A stretch of 64,000 nt of DNA, taken from assembly GCF_018446385.1 (NCBI RefSeq), contig NC_056002.1:27638636-27702635 (forward strand), in the 5' to 3' direction. Origin of the DNA: Zingiber officinale (lineage: Eukaryota > Streptophyta > Magnoliopsida > Zingiberales > Zingiberaceae). The position numbers were made by a program, and so were the translations under genes. Below the pieces are notes generated by a model. It worked only from the letters and a program-made list of their open reading frames with translations. It made no database searches and was not told the DNA's origin. Positions 49,201 to 59,130 of the stretch are shown one piece after another; within the stretch, counting starts at the first letter, position 1, and the number at the start of each line of letters is the position of its first letter.

Positions 49201-52200
49201 CTTGGTATCCACCTCCAAAGGAGGTGACTAATCCAAGGATCCACACCAACACACACACCCTCCACTAAATAAAACTCTCCTTTATGGTAACTACCAAGGG
49301 CGGAGAAGCCCTACAAGACTCAATACAAGAAGAGAGGGAAAGGATACAAAACACAAGCACAAAGCTTACAATGAATGCAGAAAACCCTAACCCTAGCTTC
49401 TCTTCTTGCCTTTGATCCGCCTCTTGACTCGGAGAGCTTCCAAGAACCTTCAAGAACTGGCGATCACAAGCTTTTGAGAGTGCTGTCGAGGAGCTGGCGA
49501 AGATCTGAGATGAAATAGTGAAGAGCTGCCGCAGCCATCACACGCCTGCAGCTATAAACGACGCCAACGGTCGGATCCCGATCGATTCGAATATTCCCAA
49601 TCGATCGGGGAGGCTTTGGATCGATCCACGGATCGATCCGGCGCTTATCGAAAGGCGCTGGATCGATCCACGGATCGATCCGGCCTTATCGAAACAGCGT
49701 CCCAATCGATCCATCGATCGATTGGGACCTCTGATCGATCCACGGATCGATCCGACCATGGATCGATCGGCGGATCGATCCATCGATCGATCCAGCACTT
49801 GATTTTGTCCAAAACCAAGTCCCAAACCTCCCGAACCAACATCCGGTCAACCTTGACTGTTGGTATGTCGTGCCAGCATCTAGTCACTCCCTCGACCTGC
49901 TGGGACTCCCTTACCAAGTGTCCGGCCAACCTTTGACTCCTGGACTTTTCTCTGTGCCAAGTATCCGGCCATGGACCTACTTGGACTTTTCTTTCATGCC
50001 AAGTATTCATCAATCCTTTGACCTACTGGACTTCCCAACACCGATATCCGATCATCCTCGATCCATCTGGATTTTCCCTCAGCCTGGCTTCACTCACTGT
50101 GGCTTTCACCTAGCTTCACTCACTAGGGTTTTCCATCCGCCTAGCTTCACTCACTAGGACTTTCACCGCCTACCTTCATTTCCACCGCCCAGCTTCACTC
50201 ACTAGACTTCCTTCCGCCTGGCTTCACTCACCATGCTTCCTGCTTCACTCACGGGACTTTCATCGCCTAGCTTCACTCACCAGGTCTTCATACCGCCTAG
50301 CTTCACTCACTAGGTCTTTCATTTCGCCTAACATCCCAGTTACTGATCAAGTATCCATCAACCTCGACCTACTGACTCTTCTTCAATCAATATCTTATTG
50401 TCAAACATCTAAACCCAAACCAAGACTCAGCTTGGTTACCCAGGTCAACCTTGACCTGAGGGATATTGCACCAACAATCTCCCCCTTTTTGATGTTTGAC
50501 AATACCACAATAACACTTACAATCCCATATGTGAGTTAGGCTAATCCCATAGCCTCCTTCTTCATGCCACTAGATAATGAAAGCATAAATTAAGCTCTTC
50601 ATTCTTCCCCTAAGACCTTCCCATAGGTAATGAAGGCCTAAGCTTAACCATACATTCTCCCCCTATTGGCACACATCAACCCATCGTTGGACACACATCA
50701 ACCTATGCTCCAATTCTGGGCACACTTCAACAAATCCATTTGTTGAAGACTCTCCCCCTGAAGAGTTGCTCATCGTTGTTCACAACATCACTCGTTGTGA
50801 TCAACACGATAATGAAGGTCCCATACCCTTCATTTATCTTTAACTTCTCCCTCAATGTAGACAAATACCCAACCTTGAGCATTTTCAACCACTTGAGTTT
50901 CCACTTGAAATAATGAGGATATCCACTCCCCATTTCTCCCCATTTCAAGTTTAAATGCTCAACCTTGAGCAAGTTCACAACAGAAGGTTAACCACCTTCC
51001 AAGGTTCATGAAAAATAATTTTCATGTCTTTAAAGAGTCCCTCCCCCTAAAGACATGGTGGTAACTTCTGTCATTGCACCAACAATGACTTGGAATCCCT
51101 AAAACATTAGGAAACCCAAATTTAGAAGTTTTGAGGTTCAAATATTCAAAATTTGAAACAACCTCAACCTAAACTTCTACTTAGTCTTCGTTAACCAATC
51201 CATCCTTGTTTTCAACATGAAAACACCCTTTGTATGTATACAAATGTATTTAAGGGGTTTGGAATGGTTACCTAGACTAAAAGAGGTTCAAAGATGCTGA
51301 AATCAAGCCTTCCCAGCCAAAATCAGCAACTTGGATCGATTGGAGTTGGGTTCCAATCGATTGAACCTTTCTGAATCGATCCACTGATCGATTCAGACTC
51401 CCTGGATCGATCGGCTGATCGATCCAGCGAGCTTCTGCTCGCGGGAATTGCCGTTTGAATCGATCCATGGATCGATTCAGGAACTCCAATCGATCCATGG
51501 ATCGATCGGAGCTCTGATAGTTGCTGAAATTCCATTTCAGTCAACTTCAGAAACCCCTAGAAAATTCTACAAAAATCCAAAAATTATGAAATTTCGTGTA
51601 GACATTATTTAGGGCGTTTACTATCACGGAAAAATAGTTTTCTATGAAAATACTTCATATTTTCAAAGATTGACACAAACTTGAGAACTTGCAAAAACTT
51701 TAGTGTTTTGTTCAAGTTTGTGTCTAACTATTCAATGGTGATTACTATCAAAAGATAGCTTTCACCAAGGTTTTCCAAAATCATTTTGAAAACATTTTCA
51801 AAACCAATATCCCATCATGTTCCTTGGGCATAATGCACATGACTTGTACATTAGCTTTCCCAATGATGGGAAAACACATAACTATGTGTTTTGATGAATT
51901 TAAAACTCAAAGGAATGCACTAAATCAACATCTTGAGCTTTGTTCATCATCCTAACATCTCACTTGTATATAATATGCACTAAAACACATACAAGTCATC
52001 TTATAGTCTTTGTGAGATGTAGATTTTGGTTTTTGCCCTAATCTAGGGATCATGCATATTTATCTAGGCATTTTAGAAATGTTAGACATCCACCTAGGAT
52101 GTCACTTGTCAATAAGTGTCGTTAAATGCCATTTGTCCTTAATTACAAGGAATTAAACTAATGCATGATAATGTTATGGCATACATCAAAATAAAATAAC

Positions 52201-55200
52201 TTTCAAAAGAAAGATTCCTATAATTACATGATGTATGAATGTCATGACATGGTATTTTTGGATTTTTCATAATAAAACATGAATGCAAAACTAGACATGA
52301 TGTCATGGCATATTATGGGCAAACAATCATGGCAAGATTTAGCATAAATAAAATATACCTAGATTAACTATCTAAGTATCCTTAAAGTCTTAGCTAAACT
52401 TACAACTTAAACCTAGATTACCCTAAAGTGCTACACGAAAATGCCAAAGCCTAAATTTGGCATTTCTAATTTCCTTGATTTAATGTATGCCAATTGAAAA
52501 TAAACATGTCCTCAAATGTTGGCATATTCCATTTTTCCTCAAGAGTAGCACTTTTAAATTTAAGGCCCGGATTGCCTTAAATTGCCTAAGAACATACCAA
52601 AATCCCAACTTGATAGTTCTTATTAATTTCCCAATATGTGCCATTTAAGATTAAAATCAATTCTTCCACCGTTAGGCACATTTTACTCTTTCAAGGAGTA
52701 ATCAATAATTCCATTTCATTTTCAAAGGTTAACTAACACCTTGAAAATGCTCCTTGAGTGTCAATTTCCTCAAAGTTGGGTTAACTACCCTTCTAATCGG
52801 AGTTGACACTCTCTAACCCATCTATGGGGTAGAGAAGATGCTCCTAGGAACCCAACACTTATTGGTGCTCCTTGGATGCTCTAGGTACTCACTAGGGATA
52901 ACTTCCCTAGATACCTTCCTAGTGACCTTGTTGAGCTTCTTAGAAGCCTTGGTCACATTTTCTAGGTCAACTCTAGGGATAACCTCCCTTGTGACCTTGT
53001 TTGTGACTTTCTTAGACTTCTTAGAAGTCTTAGTCACATTTATTGCAAAAATACTCTTAGGGATGACTTCCCTAATATTTTTGGCTTGACCACTAGACCT
53101 AGGGTTTGTTCCATAACTATATGGAACTCTATGGTAAGAGGGCACATCCTTCTTAGCCTTTGGTTTGTATCCCAAACCTCTATGGCCATTGGATGGCTTT
53201 TGTACCCCTAAACCTAGGTTATGCTCATTTTGCCCTAATAGGATATTTTCCATCCTTTTTAGGGTCTTTTCCATTTTATCAAGCCTTGATCTCAAGACTT
53301 GATTTTCTATCACTAAGTCCTTAGTTTTTGGTTTTTCATTTGATCCATGAGCATTTTTATTCTTGGGCTTGTATCTATTATCCTTAGTGTTCTTGCCCAA
53401 ATGTCTATCTACCTTCCTGACCTTAGGTTGGGTAGTCTTGGCATGTAGGGCCACATGTTTTTCCTTAATGCCCTCATGCTTTCTATTCTTATGGTAAATT
53501 GCATTAAAATGATAAAAATTTGATCTATTTTCCTTTTTACCATAACGTAAAGGGGTAGGCTCAATAAATGTTACCTTCTTCTTTACCTTGGAGGCTCCCC
53601 CTTGACTAGTACCTCCTTGAACCTTGACCATCTTCTTCCCCTTGGGGCATTGACTTCAGTAATGCCCTTTTTGTTGACACAAGAAGCACACAATGTGCTC
53701 CTTGCTCTTCTTTGTTCCGGGGGTGGTCTCCTTGGGCTTCTCCTTGCCCTTTTGTGTCACTTGACCCTTTTTCTTGGCCAAGTTGGGACACTTGCTCTTG
53801 TAGTGCCCACTTTCCCTACACTCAAAACATATTATATGATTTTTATTTTTAATTGAAACATTTATACCTTCTTGTGTAGGGTTGGTGCTTTCTCCTCCAT
53901 GTGATGTGGATGTAGGGGCTTCCTCTTGATCCGATAGTGATGCTCCTCCATTTGATTTTTCTTGACTTGTGGAGGTGGAAGCTTCTTCATCCTCTTCATC
54001 TCTTGACCCGGATGTAGAAGCTTCTCCTTCTTCTTGATCCGGTGTCACCAAGGATTGCTCCCCCTCAATCCTAGAGGTGGAGGCTTCATCATCTTGAATA
54101 TGAAACAAGGAGTATGCTCCCTCCTTGTTCCCTTCGTTGCATTCCCTTGAGGATGAAGCTTCTTGGATTTCCTCTTCTTCGGAGGTTGAGCATCTATCAA
54201 CCTCGGAATCCTCCTTTTGGTCTTGCTCCAAAGAGTCACCCTCTTTGGATTCTTCATGATTTGATACAGTGGAGGGGATCTCATGAATTCTTGCCAATTT
54301 GCTCCAAAGCTCCTTGGCATCTTCAAACTCTCCAATTTGTTCCAAGATGTTGCTTGGCAATAAATTGACCAAAAGCTTGGTCACTTTGTCATTGGCCTCA
54401 CATCTTTGGATTTGGTCTTTGCTCCACTTGCTCCTTTTGAGTACTTTGCCCTTGGAATTTGTGGGAGCTTCAAAACCTTCCATGAGAGCAAACCATTGCT
54501 CTATCTCCATCATAAGAAAATTTTCGATTCTTGATTTCCAAGAATCGAAGCTTGTAGATGAATATGGTGGAGCCACCCTTGTGTCAAATCCAAGTCCATC
54601 TTGGAATTGCATCTTGAAGTTGAGCTTGATAGAATCTTGAACTTGAAGAATTTGCTCCAACTTCTTCACCCTCTAGCTTTTCTTGATATGTTTGCCCCTT
54701 CCGGCGGTGATTCCGGTGAAGCGCAACCTTGCTCTGATACCACTTGTTAGGACCAAAAGTAGCTAGAGGGGGGGGTGAATAGCTCGTCGCGTTCGCTCGT
54801 TGCTCGGCGTTGCTCGGCGTTGCTTGTTCCTTCAAAGATGTGCAGCGGAAAATACAGAAACAAACACACCACGCTAACACTAGGATTTTACTTGGTATCC
54901 ACCTCCAAAGGAGGTGACTAATCCAAGGATCCACACCAACACACACACCCTCCACTAAATAAAACTCTCCTTTATGGTAACTACCAAGGGCGGAGAAGCC
55001 CTACAAGACTCAATACAAGAAGAGAGGGAAAGGATACAAAACACAAGCACAAAGCTTACAATGAATGCAGAAAACCCTAACCCTAGCTTCTCTTCTTGCC
55101 TTTGATCCGCCTCTTGACTCGGAGAGCTTCCAAGAACCTTCAAGAACTGGCGATCACAAGCTTTTGAGAGTGCTGTCGAGGAGCTGGCGAAGATCTGAGA

Positions 55201-57820
55201 TGAAATCGTGAAGAGCTGCCGCAGCCATCACACGCCTGCAGCTATAAACGACGCCAACGGTCGGATCCCGATCGATTCGAATATTCCCAATCGATCGGGG
55301 AGGCTTTGGATCGATCCACGGATCGATCCAGAGCGCCTCTGTGCTCTGGAAAAGCGCCTGGATCGATCCACGGATCGATCCAGCGCTTATCGCGCGAAGC
55401 AGCCGCGTCCCAATCGATCCACTGATCGATTGGGACCTCTGGATCGATCCACGGATCGATCCAGAGGGCTCTGTTCGCGGGGACTCCGGATCGATCCACT
55501 GATCGATCCAGCACTTGATTTTTGTCCAAAACCAAGTCCCAAACCTCCCAAACCAACATCCGGTCAACCTTGACCTGTTAGTATGTCATGCCTAGCATCT
55601 AGTCACTCCCTTGACCTGCTAGGACTCCCTTACCAAGTGTCCGGTCAATCCCTTTGACCCACTTGGACTTTTCTCTGTGCCAAGTATCCGGTCAATCCCT
55701 TGGACCTACTTGGACTTTTCTTTCATGCCAAGTATTCAGTCAATCCTTTGACCTACTTGGACTTCCCAGCACCAGATATCCGATCATCCTTGATCCATCT
55801 GGATTTTCCCTTGCCTGGCTTCACTCACCAGGGCTTTCACCTAGCTTCACTCACTAGGGTTTTCCATCTGCCTAGCTTCACTCACTAGGACTTTCACCTG
55901 GCTTCACTCACCAGGATTTCCATCTGCCTAGCTTCACTCACTAGGACTTCCTTCTGCCTGGCTTCACTCACCAGGACTTTTCTTCTGCCTGGCTTCACTC
56001 ACCAGGACTTTCATACTGCCTAGCTTCACTCACTAGGTCTTTCATACTGCCTAACTTCACTCACTAGGTCTTTCATTTTGCCTAACATCCCAGTTAGGAC
56101 TTCCCAGTCAAGTATCCAGTCAACCTTGACCTACTTGACTCTTCTTCAATCAATATCTTATTGTCAAACATCTAAACCCAAACCAAGACTCAGCTTGGTT
56201 ACCCAGGTCAACCTTGACCTGAGGGATATTGCACCAACAGTAGGGACCAAAAGACATCATAATCCTTTATATACACCTTTCCATCAAAGGTATAAATTGA
56301 TATGGGAAATTATAGGTGGTTTATTAGGAGAGTTAACTGATCTATAAATGTAATTAATTGACTATATCCTGAAATGATTTTGGGATTAATTCCCAAAATT
56401 ATTCATTTCCAGCATTGGATACATTTTCTTAGTGAATTAATGCTTATGCTTCAAATAAGGAGAATAGAAAACAAAAACAACGAAATGAGCATTTGGTACA
56501 TTGTCTTAGTAAATCAATGTTTATGCTTCAATAAGGAGAATAGAAAACAAAAACAGTGAGATGAGAGCATGCCAAAGAAAAAAGAGGGAACAATGGGCAA
56601 CTACACTTACGTATCATGCAAGTTATTCCATACGGGCAGTAAAAGCCTGGACAACATGGTTTGCTGTCAACATTTCGTGAAGGCAATTGTTGTGATTCTT
56701 GAAGGTCAACCTTCTCGTCTGGAGGGACACTGCTTGCCCATCCTGGCTCACATCCAGGAACCCATGAACTCGAGTTGCAGTTTTTATTGGGTTTCATATA
56801 GTTAGTCCTTCCTCCACTATCAATGAAACTGTTAAAGTAAAATGTAACTTCAGCTGCTGTGCATAAGCGTCCATCAATATCTGCTTTCTCCAAATGAATC
56901 AGGAATACTAAAGTTAGACACAATTTTTCATTGTACTCAAATAAATCTAACAAAAAGAATTGATAAAGCTTTAAGAGCTTATGCATGATTTAAAGCAGCA
57001 TCCTGTTACAGATCTTTGAAATATATGAAGACATTAATACACGTGTTAACAACATATGCAAACAGTCATCATATTGAGTTACACCAGCCAGCCAAATCAA
57101 CGATGCTTTCAATTCCTAAAATTAGAAGTAGCATGGAGTTAAATTAGCAGTTATTATACTTTTTTTTCCCTCCATGAAAGAAGGTAAACAGCAGTTATGG
57201 TTTTAAACTTCGTCGGCCTGCCATATTAATAATGTTTTCATCTTCTAAAATCAGTAATAGAACCAAGATCCATCCTCAAAATCCAACAACAACATAAAAA
57301 AAAAAACTGACCTGACAAACCAAAAGCAGGATTAACACAGCCCGGGGTACGTAGTAACAACTGACTCGAGAATCGTTACAATTCCGAATCGTAGTAAACA
57401 AATGCAGTTTAGTCAAAACTAAAATATCATGCGTACCTGGAGTTGTGGCTGCGCAGGCGACCATAAAACTCATATCCGTGCTGTAATTGAACGCCCGATC
57501 CCAATCCGATTGCCTGAAGCCCACAGTCCAAATCCACATCAACATTCGTGAACCAAAAAAAAATAAGAAGAAGAAAAGGACCAAGAGGAAACGCACGCAT
57601 CCTTGATGCAGAAGCCGAAGCGATCGTTGATGAGTGGGAATAAGCTCCGGGTGACATTGTTGACGTCCTCATTGAGCTGCGACAATAACGGCGACGTCAG
57701 AGACGGAGGGGGGTTGACTCCTCCGAAGCTCTGGCAACGACCGAGGGGGAAGAGCAGGAGCAATGCGGCTACGGCTACGAGGAAACGGGCTGTGGCAGAG
57801 GCCGGCCGAGCCCTCATCAT
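34250..57820 (-). CDS. ABCG half-transporter of the ABCG24/ABCG28 type, complete across 23.6 kb
   Basis: Fourteen minus-strand exons: 57597-57820, 57437-57513, 56611-56880, 45952-46015, 45718-45864, 44529-44563, 43264-43337, 39917-40785, 38632-38928, 36628-37107, 36398-36546, 35310-35599, 35109-35233 and 34250-34406. All introns are GT-AG, and the phases close to 3258 nt, 1085 aa. Domains in order: signal peptide (~13-30); long Cys-rich extracellular region (~70-275); one helix (~290-310); Arg/Glu-rich cytosolic linker; ABC domain with Walker [10 protein letters not shown] (~519-527), signature ISGGQ, Walker [14 protein letters not shown] and H-loop MVVHQPS; then the membrane domain (~850-1085). 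ABCG members export lipids, cuticle/pollen-coat precursors or polyamine/ROS-related cargo; ABCG28 acts at the pollen-tube tip. The substrate here is unknown. The reading frame has no defect despite about 7 kb of retrotransposon in intron 3. Confidence 0.93.
40786..43263 (-). other. ABCG intron 7, with repeats
   Basis: This 2.5-kb intron contains an AT-rich block (41560-41960) with 'cggtttcgataccgtatcatg' words, followed by the GC-rich tandem at 41990-42180. The rest is unremarkable AT-rich intron. Confidence 0.7.
41990..42180. repeat. GC-rich imperfect ~36-bp tandem repeat in ABCG intron 7
   Basis: Five to six variants of 'ggggtcgc.gcgacctccgtgacc..tgcga' follow each other in both orientations, because the unit is itself partly palindromic. 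The base composition is sharply different from the surrounding AT-rich intron. It is probably the inner part of a degraded mobile element. Confidence 0.6.
46576..46787. mobile_element. hAT-type MITE, 212 bp
   Basis: The ends are TAGGGATGTCAA and TTGACACCCCTA, imperfect inverted repeats of the TAGGGGTGTCAA kind seen in plant hAT MITEs. Flanking 8-bp target duplications are AATCCGAC (46568-46575) and AATCCAAC (46788-46795), differing by one G-to-A change in a CpG. The inside has 'gggtccaggttcgggt' repeats. It is inserted in the solo-type LTR. Confidence 0.8.
46825..47075. repeat. ~90-bp tandem repeat within the intronic LTR
   Basis: Three units start near 46830, 46922 and 47012. Each contains 'gactccct.agctc.gttatcc.actatca' and ends with a 'ggcttctc.gg' word. 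Confidence 0.7.
48878..48889 (-). promoter_or_regulatory. Primer-binding-site remnant of an older element
   Basis: On the minus strand this reads TGATATCAGAGC, one base from the tRNA-iMet site. Adjacent + sequence starting TGTAAAAAAATATT (48892) would be the LTR edge. The 49055-56239 element splits this LTR; its other part, with a minus-strand TATATAAAG, would be at about 56245-56560. Confidence 0.45.
49050..49054. repeat. Target-site duplication GTAGG (left)
   Basis: GTAGG precedes TGTTAGGACC at 49055 and recurs at 56240-56244. Confidence 0.92.
49055..50476 (-). repeat. 3' LTR of family C element
   Basis: It starts (on +) TGTTAGGACC with the 'ctagaggggggggtgaatagc' type block. Dense GGATCGATCC / AATCGATC palindromes fill about 49565-49795. 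A ~28-bp tandem 'cctagcttcactcactaggactttca' covers about 50085-50330. Relative to the sister LTR the part 49625-50380 has many 1-30 base losses and changes. Confidence 0.9.
50477..50490 (-). promoter_or_regulatory. Polypurine tract, family C
   Basis: On the minus strand it is AAAAAGGGGGAGAT, identical to that of family B, directly before the LTR. Confidence 0.88.
50491..52821 (-). other. Non-coding interior of family C element
   Basis: This is 2.3 kb with no open frame matching pol. On + it has C-rich 'ctccccct' words (50500-51060) and a second cluster of GATCGATC palindromes at 51335-51512. The latter is like the LTR array and on the minus strand gives short Ser/Asp/Arg-rich frames only. 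Confidence 0.7.
51335..51512. repeat. GATCGATC palindrome cluster outside the LTR
   Basis: Seven to eight copies of AATCGATTCA/GGATCGATCC-like words lie within 180 bases. The sequence resembles the LTR palindrome array but is placed in the internal region. Confidence 0.75.
52822..54669 (-). pseudogene. Gag of family C element, one in-frame stop
   Basis: The frame starts near 54669. Residues ~30-150 are a copia-type Gag ([30 protein letters not shown]). A long acidic Ser/Glu/Asp/Thr-rich stretch follows. Knuckle 1 ([14 protein letters not shown]) lies at about 53795-53835. Knuckle 2 ([17 protein letters not shown]) is interrupted by TGA at 53653-53655, just before its last Cys. Behind the stop the same frame continues for 269 codons (52822-53631): basic, with a coiled-coil-like [17 protein letters not shown] segment and three VTK/VTR-S-EVIP repeats. 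With readthrough it would be a ~610-residue Gag. No other damage is seen, which fits a young copy. Confidence 0.85.
54731..54742 (-). promoter_or_regulatory. tRNA-iMet primer-binding site, family C
   Basis: TGGTATCAGAGC on the minus strand, two bases inside the 5' LTR. It is exact. Confidence 0.92.
54745..56239 (-). repeat. 5' LTR of family C element
   Basis: It is 1495 bp and starts and ends as its partner does. GGATCGATCC-type palindromes lie at about 55255-55515. The short 'ctataaac' (TTTATAG on minus) at 55243-55250 is the only TATA-like word just downstream of the array in the minus sense. 'ttcactcac' tandem units cover about 55818-56075. Confidence 0.9.
56240..56244. repeat. Target-site duplication GTAGG (right)
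   Basis: Second copy of GTAGG. ABCG intron sequence resumes here, 367 bases from exon 3. Confidence 0.92.
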
Positions 57821-58200
57821 CGCAAGGTCTCCGACGAGCAGAATGACGCAGGGGAGGAGGAGGAGGGGAGGCGACCAGATCGAGATGGAGGAGGAGAGAG
57901 GAAGTATTTTTAAAAGAGGGCAGCATTGTGGAGAACGAGTCGTGGCGACGAGCCGACGACTCTTCTCTTCCTAACGGCGACGATCGCGTCTATGGGGATG
58001 TCCGCACACAGCTGCTTCTCTCTAATGCCCACGGAAGCGGGCGGTTCGGAGTCAGCAGCCGAGCAGAGTGCCTCGGTAACGCAGAGTAAATCGTTTATTC
58101 AAAATTATGCGCAGGTAGGGGAGAAGGAAGGACGAGGGGAGAGAGGTTTTTTACAAAAGTACCTGAGGAAGTCAAATTGGCGTACCAGTCCTTAACAGAA
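57821..58200 (-). promoter_or_regulatory. 5' UTR and proximal promoter region of the ABCG gene
   Basis: GC-rich sequence precedes the ABCG start codon on the minus strand, with purine-rich '(gga)n' on + at 57850-57900 (CT-rich on the coding strand, common in plant leaders). No firm TATA box was found. Overlapping open frames on + have no family resemblance. Confidence 0.4.
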
Positions 58201-58362
58201 GCTTCCCGGCCTGCAGCATTCTACGTTAATAAATTTATTAAGGTACAAATTAAAAGAACGATTAATTATTATTTTCATGAAAAAACATCCTTTTTAAAAT
58301 AATCAAAATAATACTATCATATTTCTGATTTTAAAAATATTTGTATTCTAATTACTGCATAA

Positions 58363-59130
58363 TTATTATAAGGAAAAATTTGCATTGATAAACACAACTT
58401 TACATGCGACTCCCTATTGGAAAAAATCTTTCTTTTCACTCCCTAGTCTAATATACTTACCTAATTGTCCCTGATATTTTAAGTATAAAAAGTTTAAAAA
58501 TAAGTATAAATCCTCTTAAATTCAGTATATTTAAACTAGAATCTAGTATATTTTCTATCAAATTGAGTACAATTCTTTTTCCACCTCAATTGGATGGAAA
58601 ATATACTAGATTTTCTTTAAATAGTATTCAATTAGATGTAAAATATACTAGATTTTCTTTAAATGATATTCAATTAGATGAAATATATACTAGATTTTTT
58701 TCAAATGGTACAATTTAGGAGGAATTATATTAAATAGGAAAAAAGTCGTACTCAATTTAATAGAAAATATACTCGATTCTAGTTTAAAATGCTGAATTTA
58801 ATAGGAATTATACTCATTTTTAGACTATTTATACCTAAAATATATGGAAGACAATTTTAATTAAAAATATACTCGAATATACTAGATTTTCTTTAAATGA
58901 TACTCAATTAAATAGAAAATATACTAGATTTTCTTTAAATTATACTCATTTTTGGACCTTTTGTACCAAAAAAATCTGAGGGACAATTAGGTCACAATAT
59001 TTGCATGAGGGAGTTGAAGCAAATAAAACTTTGCATGCAGAGAGTGAAAACAAAGTTTTTTACGAGTGGGGATTGCATGTAAAATTCAAATTCTGATTGG
59101 AGATTTTTCTCTACTTTACTCTTATTATAA
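58363..59130. mobile_element. Foldback MITE, ~770 bp
   Basis: The left arm (58363-58560: 'ttattataaggaaaaattt', 'tttcactccct', 'ctaattgtccctga') recurs inverted at the right (58975-59130: 'agggacaattag', 'gagagtgaaaa', 'gagatttttctc...cttattataa'). Inside, 'atactagattttctttaaat' units of about 45 bp are repeated five to six times in both orientations. There is no coding sequence. It is bordered by TA-rich DNA, so target duplications are not resolvable. Confidence 0.65.

Larger units (their letters stand above)
49055..56239 (-). mobile_element. Gag-only LTR retrotransposon, family C, in ABCG intron 3 (minus, sense to the gene)
   Basis: This 7185-bp element is flanked by perfect GTAGG duplications. 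The 3' LTR is 49055-50476 (1422 bp) and the 5' LTR 54745-56239 (1495 bp). The primer site is at 54731-54742 and the polypurine tract at 50477-50490. The 4.27-kb interior encodes a long Gag (about 600 codons, one stop) and no protease, integrase, RT or RNase H. It is a TR-GAG-like non-autonomous element. The outermost ~565 bases of the two LTRs differ at one position, so insertion is recent. Confidence 0.93.
46016..56610 (-). other. ABCG intron 3 (10.6 kb), expanded by mobile elements
   Basis: The donor is GT after 56611 and the acceptor AG before 46015. The intron contains a solo-type LTR (about 46435-47480) with a nested hAT MITE, a remnant with a primer site (48878-48889), and the gag-only element 49055-56239. 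The remaining intron sequence is AT-rich without genes. Confidence 0.85.

Noticed and set aside
49518..50157. Several overlapping long open frames full of Ile-Asp-Arg/Ser-Thr-Asp-Arg repeats in both strands (also 55154-55573)
   Set aside because: They are translations of the GATCGATC palindrome array in the family C LTR. They occur in all frames and on both strands and have no start context or family match.
57603..58195. Open frames on + over the ABCG first exon and promoter
   Set aside because: They are low-complexity Arg/Gly/Glu-rich products of the GC-rich first exon and leader, with no family resemblance. The minus-strand signal peptide exon explains the region.
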